Below are positions 11,370 through 21,630 of a stretch of DNA of 64,000 nucleotides, one piece after another; position 1 is the first letter of the stretch, and the number at the start of each line of letters is the position of its first letter. Under the pieces are notes generated by a model. It did no database searches and was not told the DNA's origin. It saw only the letters and a list, made by a program, of their open reading frames with translations. Where the stretch lies: positions 1 to 64,000 of the forward strand of contig JAAHGF010000021.1 of the NCBI GenBank assembly GCA_010672585.1, in the 5' to 3' direction. This DNA comes from Okeania sp. SIO1I7 (lineage in GTDB: Bacteria > Cyanobacteriota > Cyanobacteriia > Cyanobacteriales > Microcoleaceae). Position numbers and translations under genes: made by a program.

Positions 11370-11904
11370 GTCTCATTCATAATTTGTAAGCATTTCCTCC
11401 GGAATGCTTACCAGAATTTATCATAAAATTCACTCAGATAACAGGAAATAGTTAATGAGGAATAGGGAAAATTCATACTCAAATTTAATTTTCCAGATTG
11501 CCAAATCTAAACCTCCCCTATAGCACCTCTCTACATAGATATAAAAAGTTAAAAAACAAGGAATAGGGAATAGTGAATGGGGAATAGAGAAAAATTATAC
11601 TCAAATTTAATTTTCCGGATTGCCAAATCTAAACCTCCCCTATAGCACCTCTCTATATAGATATAAAAAGTTAATTTAGAGGTATTTTTTGAAACTGGTG
11701 TTATATTAACACCTTAGCGATCGCTAATCTAGATTAGCTGTACTTCATCCAGTCAAAACATTTCATATTTATAAAAAAAGGGAATAAGGAATAGGGAATG
11801 AGGAAAATTTATACTCAGATTTAATTTTCCAGATTGTTAAATATACACCTCCCATATCGCGCTTCTCCATCTAGAAAAAGTTAACTTATAGGTATTTTTT
11901 TTAC

Positions 11905-12117
11905 TGATTTTATACCATACATGAAAAAAGAATGTGTTTGAATAATAAGTATGGTCGAAAGACTTTGCAGGAGATATCCCTTTGATAAAAAAGAGAATTT
12001 CCTATCTAAAAGCTGGTATTCAAGCCATTCATTCTGAGGACTGAGGACTGAGGACTGACTCCTCATAAAAAGTCTAGTCATTTGTAGCAAACATTTATCA
12101 CGCTTGGTGTTATATTA
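11905..12117. repeat. Dispersed repeat family R4 inside the array
   Basis: Starts TATACCATACATGAAAAAAG and ends TTTATCACGCTTGGTGTTAT, and contains AAGCCATTCATTCTGA. Related copies: 16,438-16,790 (interrupted), 21,060-21,188 and a partial one at 25,926-26,040. The ends show a weak inverted repeat (ATACCA...TGGTAT), consistent with a miniature element. Confidence 0.65.
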
Positions 12118-12190
12118 AAATCTTAGCGATCGCTAATCTAGATTAACTGTACTTAATTCAGTAAAAACATTCATCCTTTAACATTTAATA

Positions 12191-12307
12191 ATGAAAAGAT
12201 TTTTTTCTCTCCTCCGTCAAACAACAATTATATCTTTAATAACTTTTGACTTAACAGAAGTCACATTCAGAATTTATCATAAAATTAATCCAGAGAACAG
12301 GGAATAG
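12191..12307 (+). pseudogene. 5' fragment copy of SGNH gene (copy 3)
   Basis: A 38-codon open frame, MKRFFSLLRQTTIISLITFD onward to HKINPENRE and TAG. It matches the first 34 codons of the gene 325 bp downstream. It is the copy closest to the intact gene and keeps the same leader and ATG context. Confidence 0.75.
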
Positions 12308-12515
12308 TTAATGGGGAATAGGGAAAAATTATACTCAAATTTAATTTTCCAGATTACCAAATCTAAACCTCCCCTATAGCACCTCTCTATATAGATATAA
12401 AAAGTTAATTTAGAGGTATTTTTTGAAACTGGTGTTATATTAACATTTTAGCGACCGCTAATCTAGGTTAACTGTACTTAATCCAATCAAAAAATTCATC
12501 CTTTAACATTTAATA

Positions 12516-13580
12516 ATGAAAAGATTTTTTTCGATCCTCCGTCAAACAGCAATTATTTCTTTAATAACTTTTGGCTTAACAGAAGTCACATTCAGAATTT
12601 ATCACAAAATTAATCCATCTTTTATGTTTTACGACCCCTCATCTTATAATCGTTGGCGTGGGAAACCATTATCTACAGATTATGATTTCCAATTAAATTC
12701 TCGAGGATTTAAAGATGTAGAATTTAGCAAACAAAAAGCAGAAGGTACATATAGAATTCTGGGTATAGGTGATTCTTTTGCTTATGGAGGTATTCCCTAC
12801 AAACATAATTTTCTAACTCTATTGGAGTCAAAACTTAATCAAGATAGTCGGCAACCAATAGAATTAATAAATATGGGTATAATTGCTATTGGGCCGAAAG
12901 ATTATTTATCCCTATTAGTGAATGAAGGATTAGAATTAAATCCTGATATGGTGTTGTTATCTTTTTACGTCGGAAATGATTTTTCTGATAACTATAAGTC
13001 ACAACAAGACCGGAGATTACTTAAAGTTCAAGATTCTTACGTTTTCTCATTTTTTTATTTCCTAATTAAGGTGAATAGTAAGTTTGAAGGTAATCTTTAT
13101 CATCATAATATTGAGTATCGAGAAGATTTACCTACTGTACCTGATGACTTTCATCTGGAAGAGGCAAAAAAGAGGAGTTATATTTTTTTCAAAAATCCTG
13201 AAGAAACTGAATTTAAAGAACATTTTAATGATGCTTTGGGCGACTTATTAAAAATCAAAGAAATCTGCGATCGCAGAAATATTACTTTAGTCGTAGTTTT
13301 AATGCCTGATGAAGTACAAGTTATCAAAGAATTAAGAGATAAAGTAGTTGCTAGTTACAATTTTACTCCTGATAAATTTGATTTTCGACAACCTAACAAA
13401 TTATTATCTCAAGCACTTATCAGAAATAATATATATTATCTTGATATTGTTGAAGAGTTTGTGACTGCGGGTACTCAAACTCCTCTCTACAAACCTAATG
13501 ATATTCATTGGAATATTGCTGGTAATAGATTAGCTGCTGAAGTAATAGATAAGTATCTCTCTGAAGAATTTTTTCAGTAG
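12516..13580 (+). CDS. Membrane-anchored SGNH-fold protein, subfamily A
   Basis: 354 residues. The N-terminal membrane anchor is about residues 9-28. SGNH blocks: GIGDSFAYGG with Ser87, the Gly block INMG (118-121), YVGND (151-155), and C-terminal NDIHWNIAGN with Asp329 and His331. The D-x-H-W arrangement is that of AlgX/AlgJ-type acetyltransferases and their relatives. The catalytic set looks complete, so this is probably an active esterase or O-acyltransferase acting outside the cytoplasmic membrane; the substrate is unknown. Relative: the protein at 5,249-6,451. Its promoter and first 34 codons are copied several times upstream, so it may have several alternative promoters. Confidence 0.85.
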   Translation: MKRFFSILRQTAIISLITFGLTEVTFRIYHKINPSFMFYDPSSYNRWRGKPLSTDYDFQLNSRGFKDVEFSKQKAEGTYRILGIGDSFAYGGIPYKHNFLTLLESKLNQDSRQPIELINMGIIAIGPKDYLSLLVNEGLELNPDMVLLSFYVGNDFSDNYKSQQDRRLLKVQDSYVFSFFYFLIKVNSKFEGNLYHHNIEYREDLPTVPDDFHLEEAKKRSYIFFKNPEETEFKEHFNDALGDLLKIKEICDRRNITLVVVLMPDEVQVIKELRDKVVASYNFTPDKFDFRQPNKLLSQALIRNNIYYLDIVEEFVTAGTQTPLYKPNDIHWNIAGNRLAAEVIDKYLSEEFFQ

Positions 13581-13971
13581 ATATAGCAACAATTAATAAT
13601 TAATAATTAATGATTAATTATTAATCATTAATCATTAATCATTAGGACTTGCTGATTAAATATAAAAGAATTTGCCTTGACATATAAAGACAAGTTAGGA
13701 GCCTTTAAAAAGTGCAAATTTTTCAGCTATTTATGCTCAAAAAGGAGCGTATTTTAGGCGCATAGTTGGGCATAACAATCTTGGGACAATTCTTACCGAG
13801 AAATTGTGGGTATGCGCCTTCCCTTTTAAGGGGAAAAAAGCGGTCGTTAGCGCAGCTTCCCGTAGGGTGGGATGGCGAGGTCTCCTCGCCATATCCAATC
13901 GACCAAGAGAAGAAAAAATTTTTCATGATTAGTCAATCCTCTTCTTTTCAAGGAGAGGTAATTATTAATTA
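13581..13971. repeat. Spacer made of repeats (R1 and R3 copies)
   Basis: Contains a run of TTAATCA/TTAATAA, an R1 copy (13,644-13,795) and an R3 copy (about 13,818-13,992). R3 is recognised by a CCTTCCCTTTTAAGGGGA-type palindrome, a TTAGTCAATCCTCTTCTTTT block and a terminal heptamer run. R3 copies also lie at 16,508-16,617, 46,384-46,558, 49,780-49,875 and 59,050-59,155. No gene is seen. Confidence 0.7.
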
Positions 13972-15462
13972 TTAATTATTAATTATTAATTGTTGAATCC
14001 TACCTTTTCGCTCATTCCCCGTTTCTCCTGTCTCCTGTCTCCTGTCTCCTAACTCTACTGATTGATTTTGATTTGGAGCAAGTATATTAAAGATTGAATT
14101 AGCTATATATTCAGACAAAATATTTTCTCCAGCTTTCGTGTAATGACAGCAACTATCAATATAAACTATCTCTTTGGCATTATCTAAAATATTCACACCA
14201 TTGAAAATATTCACACCATTCTGTTTTAAATCATCTATCTTACTAAAAAGCACTGGATACCCCAATTCTGTTGCTTCTTTAAAAGGAGTATCAGAGTCAA
14301 AAGCAATTTTCTTTTCTGCTTCACTGTAAATTCTATTAGTGGGATAATATTGATTTGGCTGTAGAACATGAAAATATAAAATATTATTATTAGCAGTAAT
14401 TTGCTTCATCATTATAGATGCTTTTTTCCAATGTTCTGCCATAGTCTCATATAATTCTGATTTTTCTAGTTGAGGAGATTGTGCATAGAAATAAACGATA
14501 CTAGCTTCAGTTTCTCCCGCAGCTTGTTGAGCTGCTTTTTTCCTTTCTTTATCAAATATTTTGACATTTTTGCGATAGGTCGTTGCTAGGTTTTGTACAT
14601 AAATTGATGTCAAGGCATAACAGTAAGCTACTTGACACTTATCTAAAGTTTCTAAAGCATCTTTCAATTTACCTTTACTGTCGTTAATTTTTAACATTGC
14701 TCTAATAGATTTTGTCGAGAGACTATTATTCGCTATGTTGGTTAATGGCACAACATGATTGGTACTTGGCATCATAATATCAATATTATTTTTATTGTTT
14801 GCTTTTGCCAAAATCACCTCATTAAACCCATCTATATTGATGAGCATATCAAATTCTTGACCGATGGAGAGAAAGTAGTTTAATAGTATTAATTGTTGCG
14901 GTTGTTTATAGCCTCCTGTGGCAAAAGACAAGATAATAAATTCCTTATCTTTAAGTTCTGGAACTTGCTTTAATTTATCGACCAAAATTTGATTCTGAAT
15001 TTCATATATTGAATAATTAGAAGCAACCGAACCACCAAAAACTCCGATTATATATTGATTGTCACTCTTTTTTTGATAGGGATAATCATAAGGAGAAATA
15101 AAACCAGCAGCATTGTATTTAAACCCTTCTCTAAAATCTGGTCCTGGTTTTTGAACATAGCCAAAGTAAGGATGCAGTCTTTCTATTACAGAGTCTTCTA
15201 ACCTAATTCCTGCTAAATTTATTCCCATCATATTGGTATTGACATTAGCATTATTATTTTCATTTTCTATTTGATTTTCCTGTTCCTCTTCTTGATTGGT
15301 TTCTGCTACCTTTTCTCTTGTGTAGAAAAATTGCTTATACCTGATAAAATACCAAGCCAAAGAACCTAATTCCAAAAAGATAAATAGCAAAATTATGTTA
15401 ATCAAAATAATTTTCCATAGTTCTTTGGAATCTTTGAACATACCCAATTTTTTCATAGTCAT
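13972..15462 (-). CDS. Membrane-anchored SGNH-like protein, subfamily C
   Basis: 496 residues. One membrane segment (about residues 17-40) is followed by an Asn/Glu-rich linker (about 54-78) and an SGNH-like domain. Block I reads GVFGGSVASNY with Ser145, so the usual GDS is GGS. The other conserved blocks are NIDGFNE in the middle and DSCCHYTKAGE near the C-terminus, where His follows Asp by four residues. Its paralogue is at 19,543-20,895, with the same FYTRE, FGGSVA and CCHY signatures. The last ~25 residues (after NQNQSVELG) have no counterpart in the paralogue and are encoded by low-complexity repeats and a heptamer run. Function is unknown; it is an envelope-located hydrolase or acyltransferase-like protein by fold inference. 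A second ATG two codons in is an equally likely start. Confidence 0.75.
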   Translation of the reverse strand: MTMKKLGMFKDSKELWKIILINIILLFIFLELGSLAWYFIRYKQFFYTREKVAETNQEEEQENQIENENNNANVNTNMMGINLAGIRLEDSVIERLHPYFGYVQKPGPDFREGFKYNAAGFISPYDYPYQKKSDNQYIIGVFGGSVASNYSIYEIQNQILVDKLKQVPELKDKEFIILSFATGGYKQPQQLILLNYFLSIGQEFDMLINIDGFNEVILAKANNKNNIDIMMPSTNHVVPLTNIANNSLSTKSIRAMLKINDSKGKLKDALETLDKCQVAYCYALTSIYVQNLATTYRKNVKIFDKERKKAAQQAAGETEASIVYFYAQSPQLEKSELYETMAEHWKKASIMMKQITANNNILYFHVLQPNQYYPTNRIYSEAEKKIAFDSDTPFKEATELGYPVLFSKIDDLKQNGVNIFNGVNILDNAKEIVYIDSCCHYTKAGENILSEYIANSIFNILAPNQNQSVELGDRRQETGETGNERKGRIQQLIINN

Positions 15463-17121
15463 TTTATAGAATATATATTTATAGATTAATACAGTTCAGT
15501 TAAGGACTTTTTGAAGAAGGAAGAAGGAAAAGGGAAAAGGGAAAAAGGAAGAAAGAAAGTAGATAAGTAGTAAGCATTCAGCAGTCAGCTATCAGCTTTA
15601 TTACCTTTATATCAAATTGAAATGAGGCTGCATAGAATAATATTTCAAGCATCATTGACTACAGAAAGGAGTAGATATAAATAGATCGATTTAATGAATT
15701 TCATAATTATATGCAACCTCATATAAAACTGGTATTAGTGGACAATTTAAGATCGTTGTTTTTGTGCTTCAATTCTTTGTTTAAAAATGTAGTAGAAGTT
15801 AAGCAAATGCTTGCTTCATTCATTAAAAAGCTGTTTGCGTAGCATTCCGTAGGAATAGCTGAATGCTAATAGCTAAATGCTTACGATAAGTCTATAGATA
15901 GATACAGTTCAGTTAAAGATTTTTTTTGGCAATTCTGTAATCTCAAAAGCTTATCTAATGGTTCCATACTTTATGAGTTTTAGTCTTATAGAATTTATCA
16001 AAAACTTTTCTACATTTTCTTGAGTAGGAGACCCACCCCTCGCCCCTCTCCCTCCCAGGAGAGGAATTAAACACAAGAATAATTAACATTAACTTGGCTA
16101 AAATTAACAAAAAAGTGATTCAGATATTTTTAATTACTTAATAACTGAAATTTTACCTAAGTATAGCATTACTTTATCGTCTTGATTTATAGATGTATTT
16201 TTTTCGGTATCAGGTATCATTTGAATTGTCAGCATTCAGCTAGCTGATGGCTGACGGCTGAATGCTTACTTTGAATTTAACACCAGTCATTCCCTCGACC
16301 ACTTTTTATCACCTTAAAAGGGGAGGCTATTGACCAAAATTTTTCGGTCAAAATATCAAGTCTCATTATTGAGAAAATAATAATTTGACTAATGTTTCAG
16401 TTACCCAATAAATTCTCTGATGGTTAATTTTAATTATTATACCATTTTGAAAAAAGAATGTTACGAATAATAAGTGTGATTAAAAGGCTTTACCGAAAAT
16501 TGTGGTTTAAAGCCTCCCCTTTTAAGGGGATAATAAATAAAAATTTTTATAATTAGTCAATCCTCTTCTTGAAAAGAAGAGGTAATTATTAATTATTAAT
16601 TATTAATTATTAATTTTTGAAAGGAGATGTCCCTTTGACAGAAAAGAGAATTTATGAGCTAAAAACTGGTATTGAAACCATTCATTCTGACTCCTGACTT
16701 CCCCTCCAGGGAGTGGTTAGAGGTAGGTTTACTTCTAATAAAGACCCTAGCTATTTGTAGCAAATATTTATCAATTTGGTATTATACATTTTAATTTTGG
16801 TGTTGCTTATTTGATGTATGAAATTCAACTATAGCAATTTCCAAGAAGCGTGAGGTACGCGAATTCGTTGGTTTTACGGAACAGAAAACAGAAAACAAAT
16901 AAAGATAGGTATATCTCATTAAGCTAAGAAACGCTATAAGTAGGTAGATAAAATTATTTGTATATAAATTTATTTGGCATCCTTTAATGACTCTACGACA
17001 TAGTAATCAAAAATGTACAATTAATTCTGTCTAGGTATTTAGTGGTAAATTTTCACCCAAAACAATAGTGGCGAATTATACCTATTTTTAACTCTAAAGT
17101 CACTGAAAAACTCCTTTCTAC
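15463..17121. other. 1.66-kb spacer rich in mobile repeats
   Basis: No gene supported. A GAAGGAAAAGG run lies near 15,515-15,555. A segment at 15,734-15,822 is repeated in reverse orientation at 19,384-19,470. An R4 copy (16,438-16,790) is itself interrupted by an R3 copy (16,508-16,617), which shows that R3 inserted after R4. Several AGCATTCAGC-type palindromes are present. Confidence 0.6.
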
Positions 17122-18351
17122 CTACTGACTCCTGACTCCTGTGAAATCATACATTTTGCACAAATAATTTGACATTATTTCCCCCACAAATTTATGACCT
17201 TCTATATTCCAATGACCTCCACAAGGTTCTGCATTATCAAATCCATATAAACACTTACCTGTTTTTTGCGCTTCATCTACTAATGGTCCAGATAAAATAT
17301 AAACCGGAATATTTTCTTGTTTGCCAAACGCTTCTATTCTCCGGTCTGGATAATATAAATCTGACAAATTATGAGAATTTTTAAATTTTTCACGGTGTTC
17401 CAAACTGGGATGCACCTGATGAGAATCACTAACTGCAATTAACATAAAATCTCCATTCTTTTCATAGACTTCATCCCTCATTAACCGAATTAAATCTTCC
17501 GTTACTTTCCAAGCTTGATCCCAGTCAGAATTTGATTCAGGTTTTCGATAAAAAGAAACAATAGTTTTGCCATAATCATTTAAAAATTGACGTGGTTTAG
17601 CATCCATATCAACTTTTCTAATTAGCTGTAAAATCCGAAAATTTCTCACTAACCAAATTGGTAATATATCAACCATTGAAAAAACATAACGACCTCTTGA
17701 CCAAGGTTTCATTGTCCGGAATGACATATCTAATTCTAACTGACCATTTTTATAGAAAAAATAAGGTCTAAGATGATCGTGGTCTAGAGGACGATAATTA
17801 TTACGGAGGTCATTACCAGCATAAAAAGCTAATATTACTAAATCTGGTGCATAATCCCAAACATGATGTCTTAAAGTCATCAATTCTTGAGCTGTTCCAT
17901 AACCCTGTACGCCAAAATTCATTACCTCAACTTTTCGGTCTTTCAAGACAGGACATTGTTGTAATTTTTGCTCCATAATTGCACCATAAGTATCCTCCAA
18001 TTTGACATGAAATGCTTCTGTAAAAGAATCTCCTAATAAAGCAATTCTTAATCCATTTTCAGGTTTAGTTTTACTACGTTGATAATCACGAAACCCTCCA
18101 CTATTCATTTTTAATTCTGAAGGTATACCTTCTCCTTTCCAAAATGCTGTAGCATTAGGATTTCCTGCCCAACCTCGATTTGGATCTTTAGTAGTATATA
18201 GAGATTTATTTTCTGATTTTTCATCTGTTCTGGGTGGTGGGGGATATGCAATTCCTAATATTCTTAATCCTACTTCTCCCACTATCACAGCAAATATAAA
18301 TGTAACTATTGTTATTCCTATATTTACTGCTAAATTTTGTCTGTTTTTCAT
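17122..18351 (-). CDS. Membrane-anchored SGNH-fold protein, subfamily B
   Basis: 409 residues. The N-terminal membrane segment is about residues 8-30, followed by a PPPP linker. Block I is ALLGDSFTEAF with Ser109, the Gly block is NFGVQGYG (145-152), and the Asn block is AGND (178-181). The C-terminal block is GGHWNIEGHKF with His380. The residue two before this His is Gly, so the usual catalytic Asp is not in its normal place; a distant Asp may serve, or the protein may work as a Ser-His dyad. Its closest relative is at 21,631-22,851, and about 320 bp of the two genes are nearly identical. The predicted location is anchored and periplasmic or extracellular. Confidence 0.82.
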   Translation of the reverse strand: MKNRQNLAVNIGITIVTFIFAVIVGEVGLRILGIAYPPPPRTDEKSENKSLYTTKDPNRGWAGNPNATAFWKGEGIPSELKMNSGGFRDYQRSKTKPENGLRIALLGDSFTEAFHVKLEDTYGAIMEQKLQQCPVLKDRKVEVMNFGVQGYGTAQELMTLRHHVWDYAPDLVILAFYAGNDLRNNYRPLDHDHLRPYFFYKNGQLELDMSFRTMKPWSRGRYVFSMVDILPIWLVRNFRILQLIRKVDMDAKPRQFLNDYGKTIVSFYRKPESNSDWDQAWKVTEDLIRLMRDEVYEKNGDFMLIAVSDSHQVHPSLEHREKFKNSHNLSDLYYPDRRIEAFGKQENIPVYILSGPLVDEAQKTGKCLYGFDNAEPCGGHWNIEGHKFVGEIMSNYLCKMYDFTGVRSQ

Positions 18352-19542
18352 TTTCTCTACTTATATGAAACACTAAAATTTTTACTACAAATACTTAGGG
18401 TTTGCTTATGGAAAGTCTTTTTGCTGGGGTAGGAGACAGGAGACAGAAGAAATGGGAATGAGCGAGGAGGTAGGAGTAAGAATTGTAATACCAAATTCAA
18501 AAAAGGCAGTTACATCTTAATTTGTGATTTATTCATAAAAGAAAAAATTATAAATTCCATAAATTATAAAATTTCCACCTTTTTTCCTCTTTAATATTTA
18601 TGTTTTTCTTTCCCTGTTCCCTGTTCCCTGTTCCCTGTTCCCTGTTCCCTGTGTCGTCACGCTTTGCAATATTTTATGAAATTGGTATAAGAGTGATTTT
18701 TCTGCCCAACTATGCACCTAAAATACTAACTTTTTGAGAGTTTTAGACGTGATACCATGCACTTTTTAAAGACCCCAAAAAGGCACTTTTCTTTATATGT
18801 CAATGCTTTTAGATTTAATCAGCAGAGCAATAATTAGACTGTTTCCAGGAGGACTGAGTCATACCATTTCTCCATGAAGTTGCACTTAATATAAAGATGA
18901 GAATAGTCAGCTTAATCAGGTCTGAGCAACAATTATTAAGTCCATTGTTACAGAGAAATGGTATCAGTAGACATCTCCTCCAGAAGAGGGAGTAGGAAGC
19001 AGTGAGCAGGGAGAAAGAATTGATGAATAAGAGTGGGATAATTGATTTGATTTTTTATTATTGGAAATGTTTAATAGGAATATTCTATATATCATTTAGT
19101 GTAAGCATTTTAGTTAGAGTCAAATCCTGTTTTTATTCAAATCGACATTTCTCGGTAAAGTCTTTTAAGCAGGGAAATTATTCATAGCATTCTTTTTGAT
19201 ATTTCATATTAACTAACTTTTAATTTTAAGCTAGATAATGTAGCAGAAGGAAAAAGGAATAAGAAAGAAAGACTGAAGTAGGAAAAATCTGACGTTGTCT
19301 GAGCTTTAATCTTTTGGTATCTCAGTTTCCTTTCCTTCAAAGTAAGCATTCACCTATTAGCAGTTAGCTCTGATATCTTTAATCAATGAAGCAAGCATTC
19401 GCTTAAGCTCTACTACATTTTCAACCCATAAATTGAAGCACAAGAACAACTAGCTTAAATTCCCACTAAAGGTAATAAAGCTAATAGCTGACCGCTGACC
19501 ACTGTTTGCGCAGCATGACAAACGGAAATGCTTACTATTATT
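18352..19542. other. Spacer with R1 copy, MITE R2 and minisatellite
   Basis: No gene supported. Contents: a CTGTTCCCTGTTCCCTG run near 18,608-18,650; an R1 copy in reverse orientation (18,692-18,828); a 104-bp R2 element (18,861-18,964); and a segment (19,384-19,470) that is the inverted partner of 15,734-15,822. Short palindromes of the CATTCAGC family occur at the end. Confidence 0.6.
18861..18964 (+). mobile_element. 104-bp MITE-like element R2 (copy 1)
   Basis: The ends are inverted repeats: ATACCATTTCT at the left and AGAAATGGTAT at the right. A second copy of exactly 104 bp lies at 24,020-24,123 in the opposite orientation. Both share GCAACTTCATGGAG or its complement and a central ATAAAGATGAGAATAGT-type block. 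There is no coding capacity, so it would need a transposase supplied in trans. Confidence 0.75.
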
Positions 19543-20895
19543 CTAATTTTTCTCTTGATTCTCCATTACATTTTTGATGGAATTAGCAACAAAATTTTCT
19601 AATATTGTATCTCCAAGAAAATTATAGTGGCAGCAAGCATCTCGATAAACTACTTCTTTTTCTTCATCAAAAATATTCACACCATTAAATATATTGACCT
19701 TCGCTTCTCGTAACCCACTAATCTTAGAAAATAACATGGGATAACCTTTTTTTACTCCTGTTGAATAAGGATGTCCTTCAATAATTAGAACCTTTTCTTC
19801 CGGGCTAAAAACTCTTTCAGTAGGATAATATTGATTGGGTTGAATAAAGTGAAAATACCATTTATTTCTCTCGGCTAAAATATGACTCATTGTTAGTGAT
19901 GATTCATACCAATTTTCTGCTATCTTCTCAAAAGCTACCTCATCTTCTAATACTTCAGGCATCTTATTCAAATATACTAGACTGTCACTATCAATATTTT
20001 GAGAATTTCGAGCTATCTGTTGATCGTATTTAATAATCTCTTTTTGATAGCTTTCTAATAATCCTTTTACTTGCAAACTTCTCAAACTATGACACGAAGC
20101 TAGTTGACAACTTTCTAACTTATTAATAGCAGTTGATAAATTATGTTTCAGTTCGCTAATTTGAACAATTGCCTTCATTACAGACAAATCATCACTAGCT
20201 AACCTTGTTAAAGGTAAAATATGCTGTATGCTTGGCAGAGTTAATTTTATTTTTGCTTGATTATTTTGATGAGATAGAGCTACTTCATTAAAACCATCTA
20301 TATTGATAACCATATCAAATTCTTGGCCGATAGAAAGAAAATAATTTAAAATCAATAATTGCTGTGGTTGTTTATAACCTCCCCCCGAAAAACATAGGAT
20401 GATTATTTCTTTATCTGCTAACTCAGGTATAGTTTTTAAGTTATTGATAAATTCTTCATTACCTCTGGATTGATTAATGTTCAGACCGACGGCAAAATTA
20501 TTCGCAACTGAACCCCCAAATATACCAATAATAAATTGATTCTTATTGTTTTTAATAAAAGGATAATTGTACTGAGAGACAAAACCATAATTATTAATTC
20601 TTATTCCCGATTCTTCATGGGTAAAACTTCCTGCTTTTAGTACATAGCCAAAAAACGGATGTATTCGCTCTAGTATTGATTCATTATTTAAATCTGCACC
20701 CAGTCTGGTTCCAGTTTTTTCCAAGTCTTCTCTTACTTTGGAAATAGTATTTTCTCTCGTATAAAATAGTCTATTTTCCTGAGAATAATAAAAACCTAAT
20801 GATACAATCTCTAACCCTATAAATCCTAAAACTAAGTTAATAGTAACTAGACTGAATCCTGTTTTGATTCCTTGTATCCATTTAAAATTTTTCAT
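19543..20895 (-). CDS. Membrane-anchored SGNH-like protein, subfamily C
   Basis: 450 residues. The membrane segment is about residues 15-37, followed by FYTREN. The SGNH-like domain has GIFGGSVANNF (Ser129), NIDGFNE, QPNQYYPTERVF and the C-terminal DACCHYNFLGD. All these signatures are shared with 13,972-15,462, so the two are paralogues separated by one subfamily B gene. The GGS variant of the nucleophile motif and the CCHY block are features of this subfamily. No enzymatic activity is assigned; the anchored topology and the fold suggest work on an extracytoplasmic substrate. Confidence 0.78.
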   Translation of the reverse strand: MKNFKWIQGIKTGFSLVTINLVLGFIGLEIVSLGFYYSQENRLFYTRENTISKVREDLEKTGTRLGADLNNESILERIHPFFGYVLKAGSFTHEESGIRINNYGFVSQYNYPFIKNNKNQFIIGIFGGSVANNFAVGLNINQSRGNEEFINNLKTIPELADKEIIILCFSGGGYKQPQQLLILNYFLSIGQEFDMVINIDGFNEVALSHQNNQAKIKLTLPSIQHILPLTRLASDDLSVMKAIVQISELKHNLSTAINKLESCQLASCHSLRSLQVKGLLESYQKEIIKYDQQIARNSQNIDSDSLVYLNKMPEVLEDEVAFEKIAENWYESSLTMSHILAERNKWYFHFIQPNQYYPTERVFSPEEKVLIIEGHPYSTGVKKGYPMLFSKISGLREAKVNIFNGVNIFDEEKEVVYRDACCHYNFLGDTILENFVANSIKNVMENQEKN

Positions 20896-21630
20896 GGCAT
20901 TGCTAAGTTTTTATTTACCGAATAATTAAGGTTTATATCAGAAGGAAGAAGGAAGAAGGAAAGATATTGCCTTGTCTGAATTTTACAGTAGTTTTCATTT
21001 AGGTAGACCACAATAGGGGCGTTTTGCTACTGCATAACTCCGTTAACGTCTCTACTTTATAGGAGATATCTCTTAGACTAAAAAGATAAATTCAGACCTA
21101 AAAACTCCTATTAAAGCCATTCATTCTAACTCCTGACTCCTAAGAAATATCCTAGCTATTCGTAACAAACATTTATCAATTTAGTATAAATTTTTGATAT
21201 GTCTTCAGCTTTCCTTCCACTACTATAAATCTTCTTACTTTAAAGAAGAAATAAAGACAAAAAAATCTATTCCCTAATCCCATGCATTTTCAAGAGAGAT
21301 AAAAAGATAATTTTTAATTATTAATTACAGCATATTCCGCGGTCTATGTGGTATGGCCAACGGGGTAAATATTTTTTGTTTGTTTCCTATTCTGCCTCCC
21401 CATCTTTCCTACTACCTATTCCCTAAAACCATAAACATAAGTACTTCATGTCTGTAGAAAAATGCTGTATTAATTTTTCAACCTACTGAAACTTTTTTCG
21501 ATTACCAATAAAAAAAGTGTTTCCAGCAAGTATTTTAATTTATGAAAAGCAAAAAAAAGAATTATTTTGAGAAACAAAGTGATTTGGTATAAAGCATCCT
21601 TAACAAATTCCATAAATAAATTTAGTGGGT
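20896..21630. other. Spacer with partial R4 copy
   Basis: No gene supported. A GAAGGAAGAAGG run lies near 20,940-20,960. An R4 fragment (about 21,060-21,188) contains AAGCCATTCATTCTAA and ends ATTTATCAATTTAGTATAAA. The remainder is AT-rich with no recognised signal. Confidence 0.55.

Larger units (their letters stand above)
10491..12515 (+). repeat. Array of partial duplications of the next gene's 5' region
   Basis: About 2 kb of degenerate direct repeats. The ancestral unit (~325 bp) has a GGGAATAGGGAAT-type run, a shared AT-rich block (CCAGATTGCCAAATCTAAAC, then CTATATAGATATAAAAAGTT), a GCGATCGCTAATCTAGATTA block, the leader CCTTTAACATTTAATA and the first ~34 codons of the SGNH gene at 12,516. 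Unit starts fall near 10,500, 10,740, 11,085, 11,445, 11,560, 11,770 and 12,295. ATG-bearing copies are at 10,976, 11,301 and 12,191. One unit carries an inserted R4 element (about 11,905-12,117). Junctions fall after codons for HKI(N/H)P, where the gene runs straight into AGAACAGGGAAT. Confidence 0.85.
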
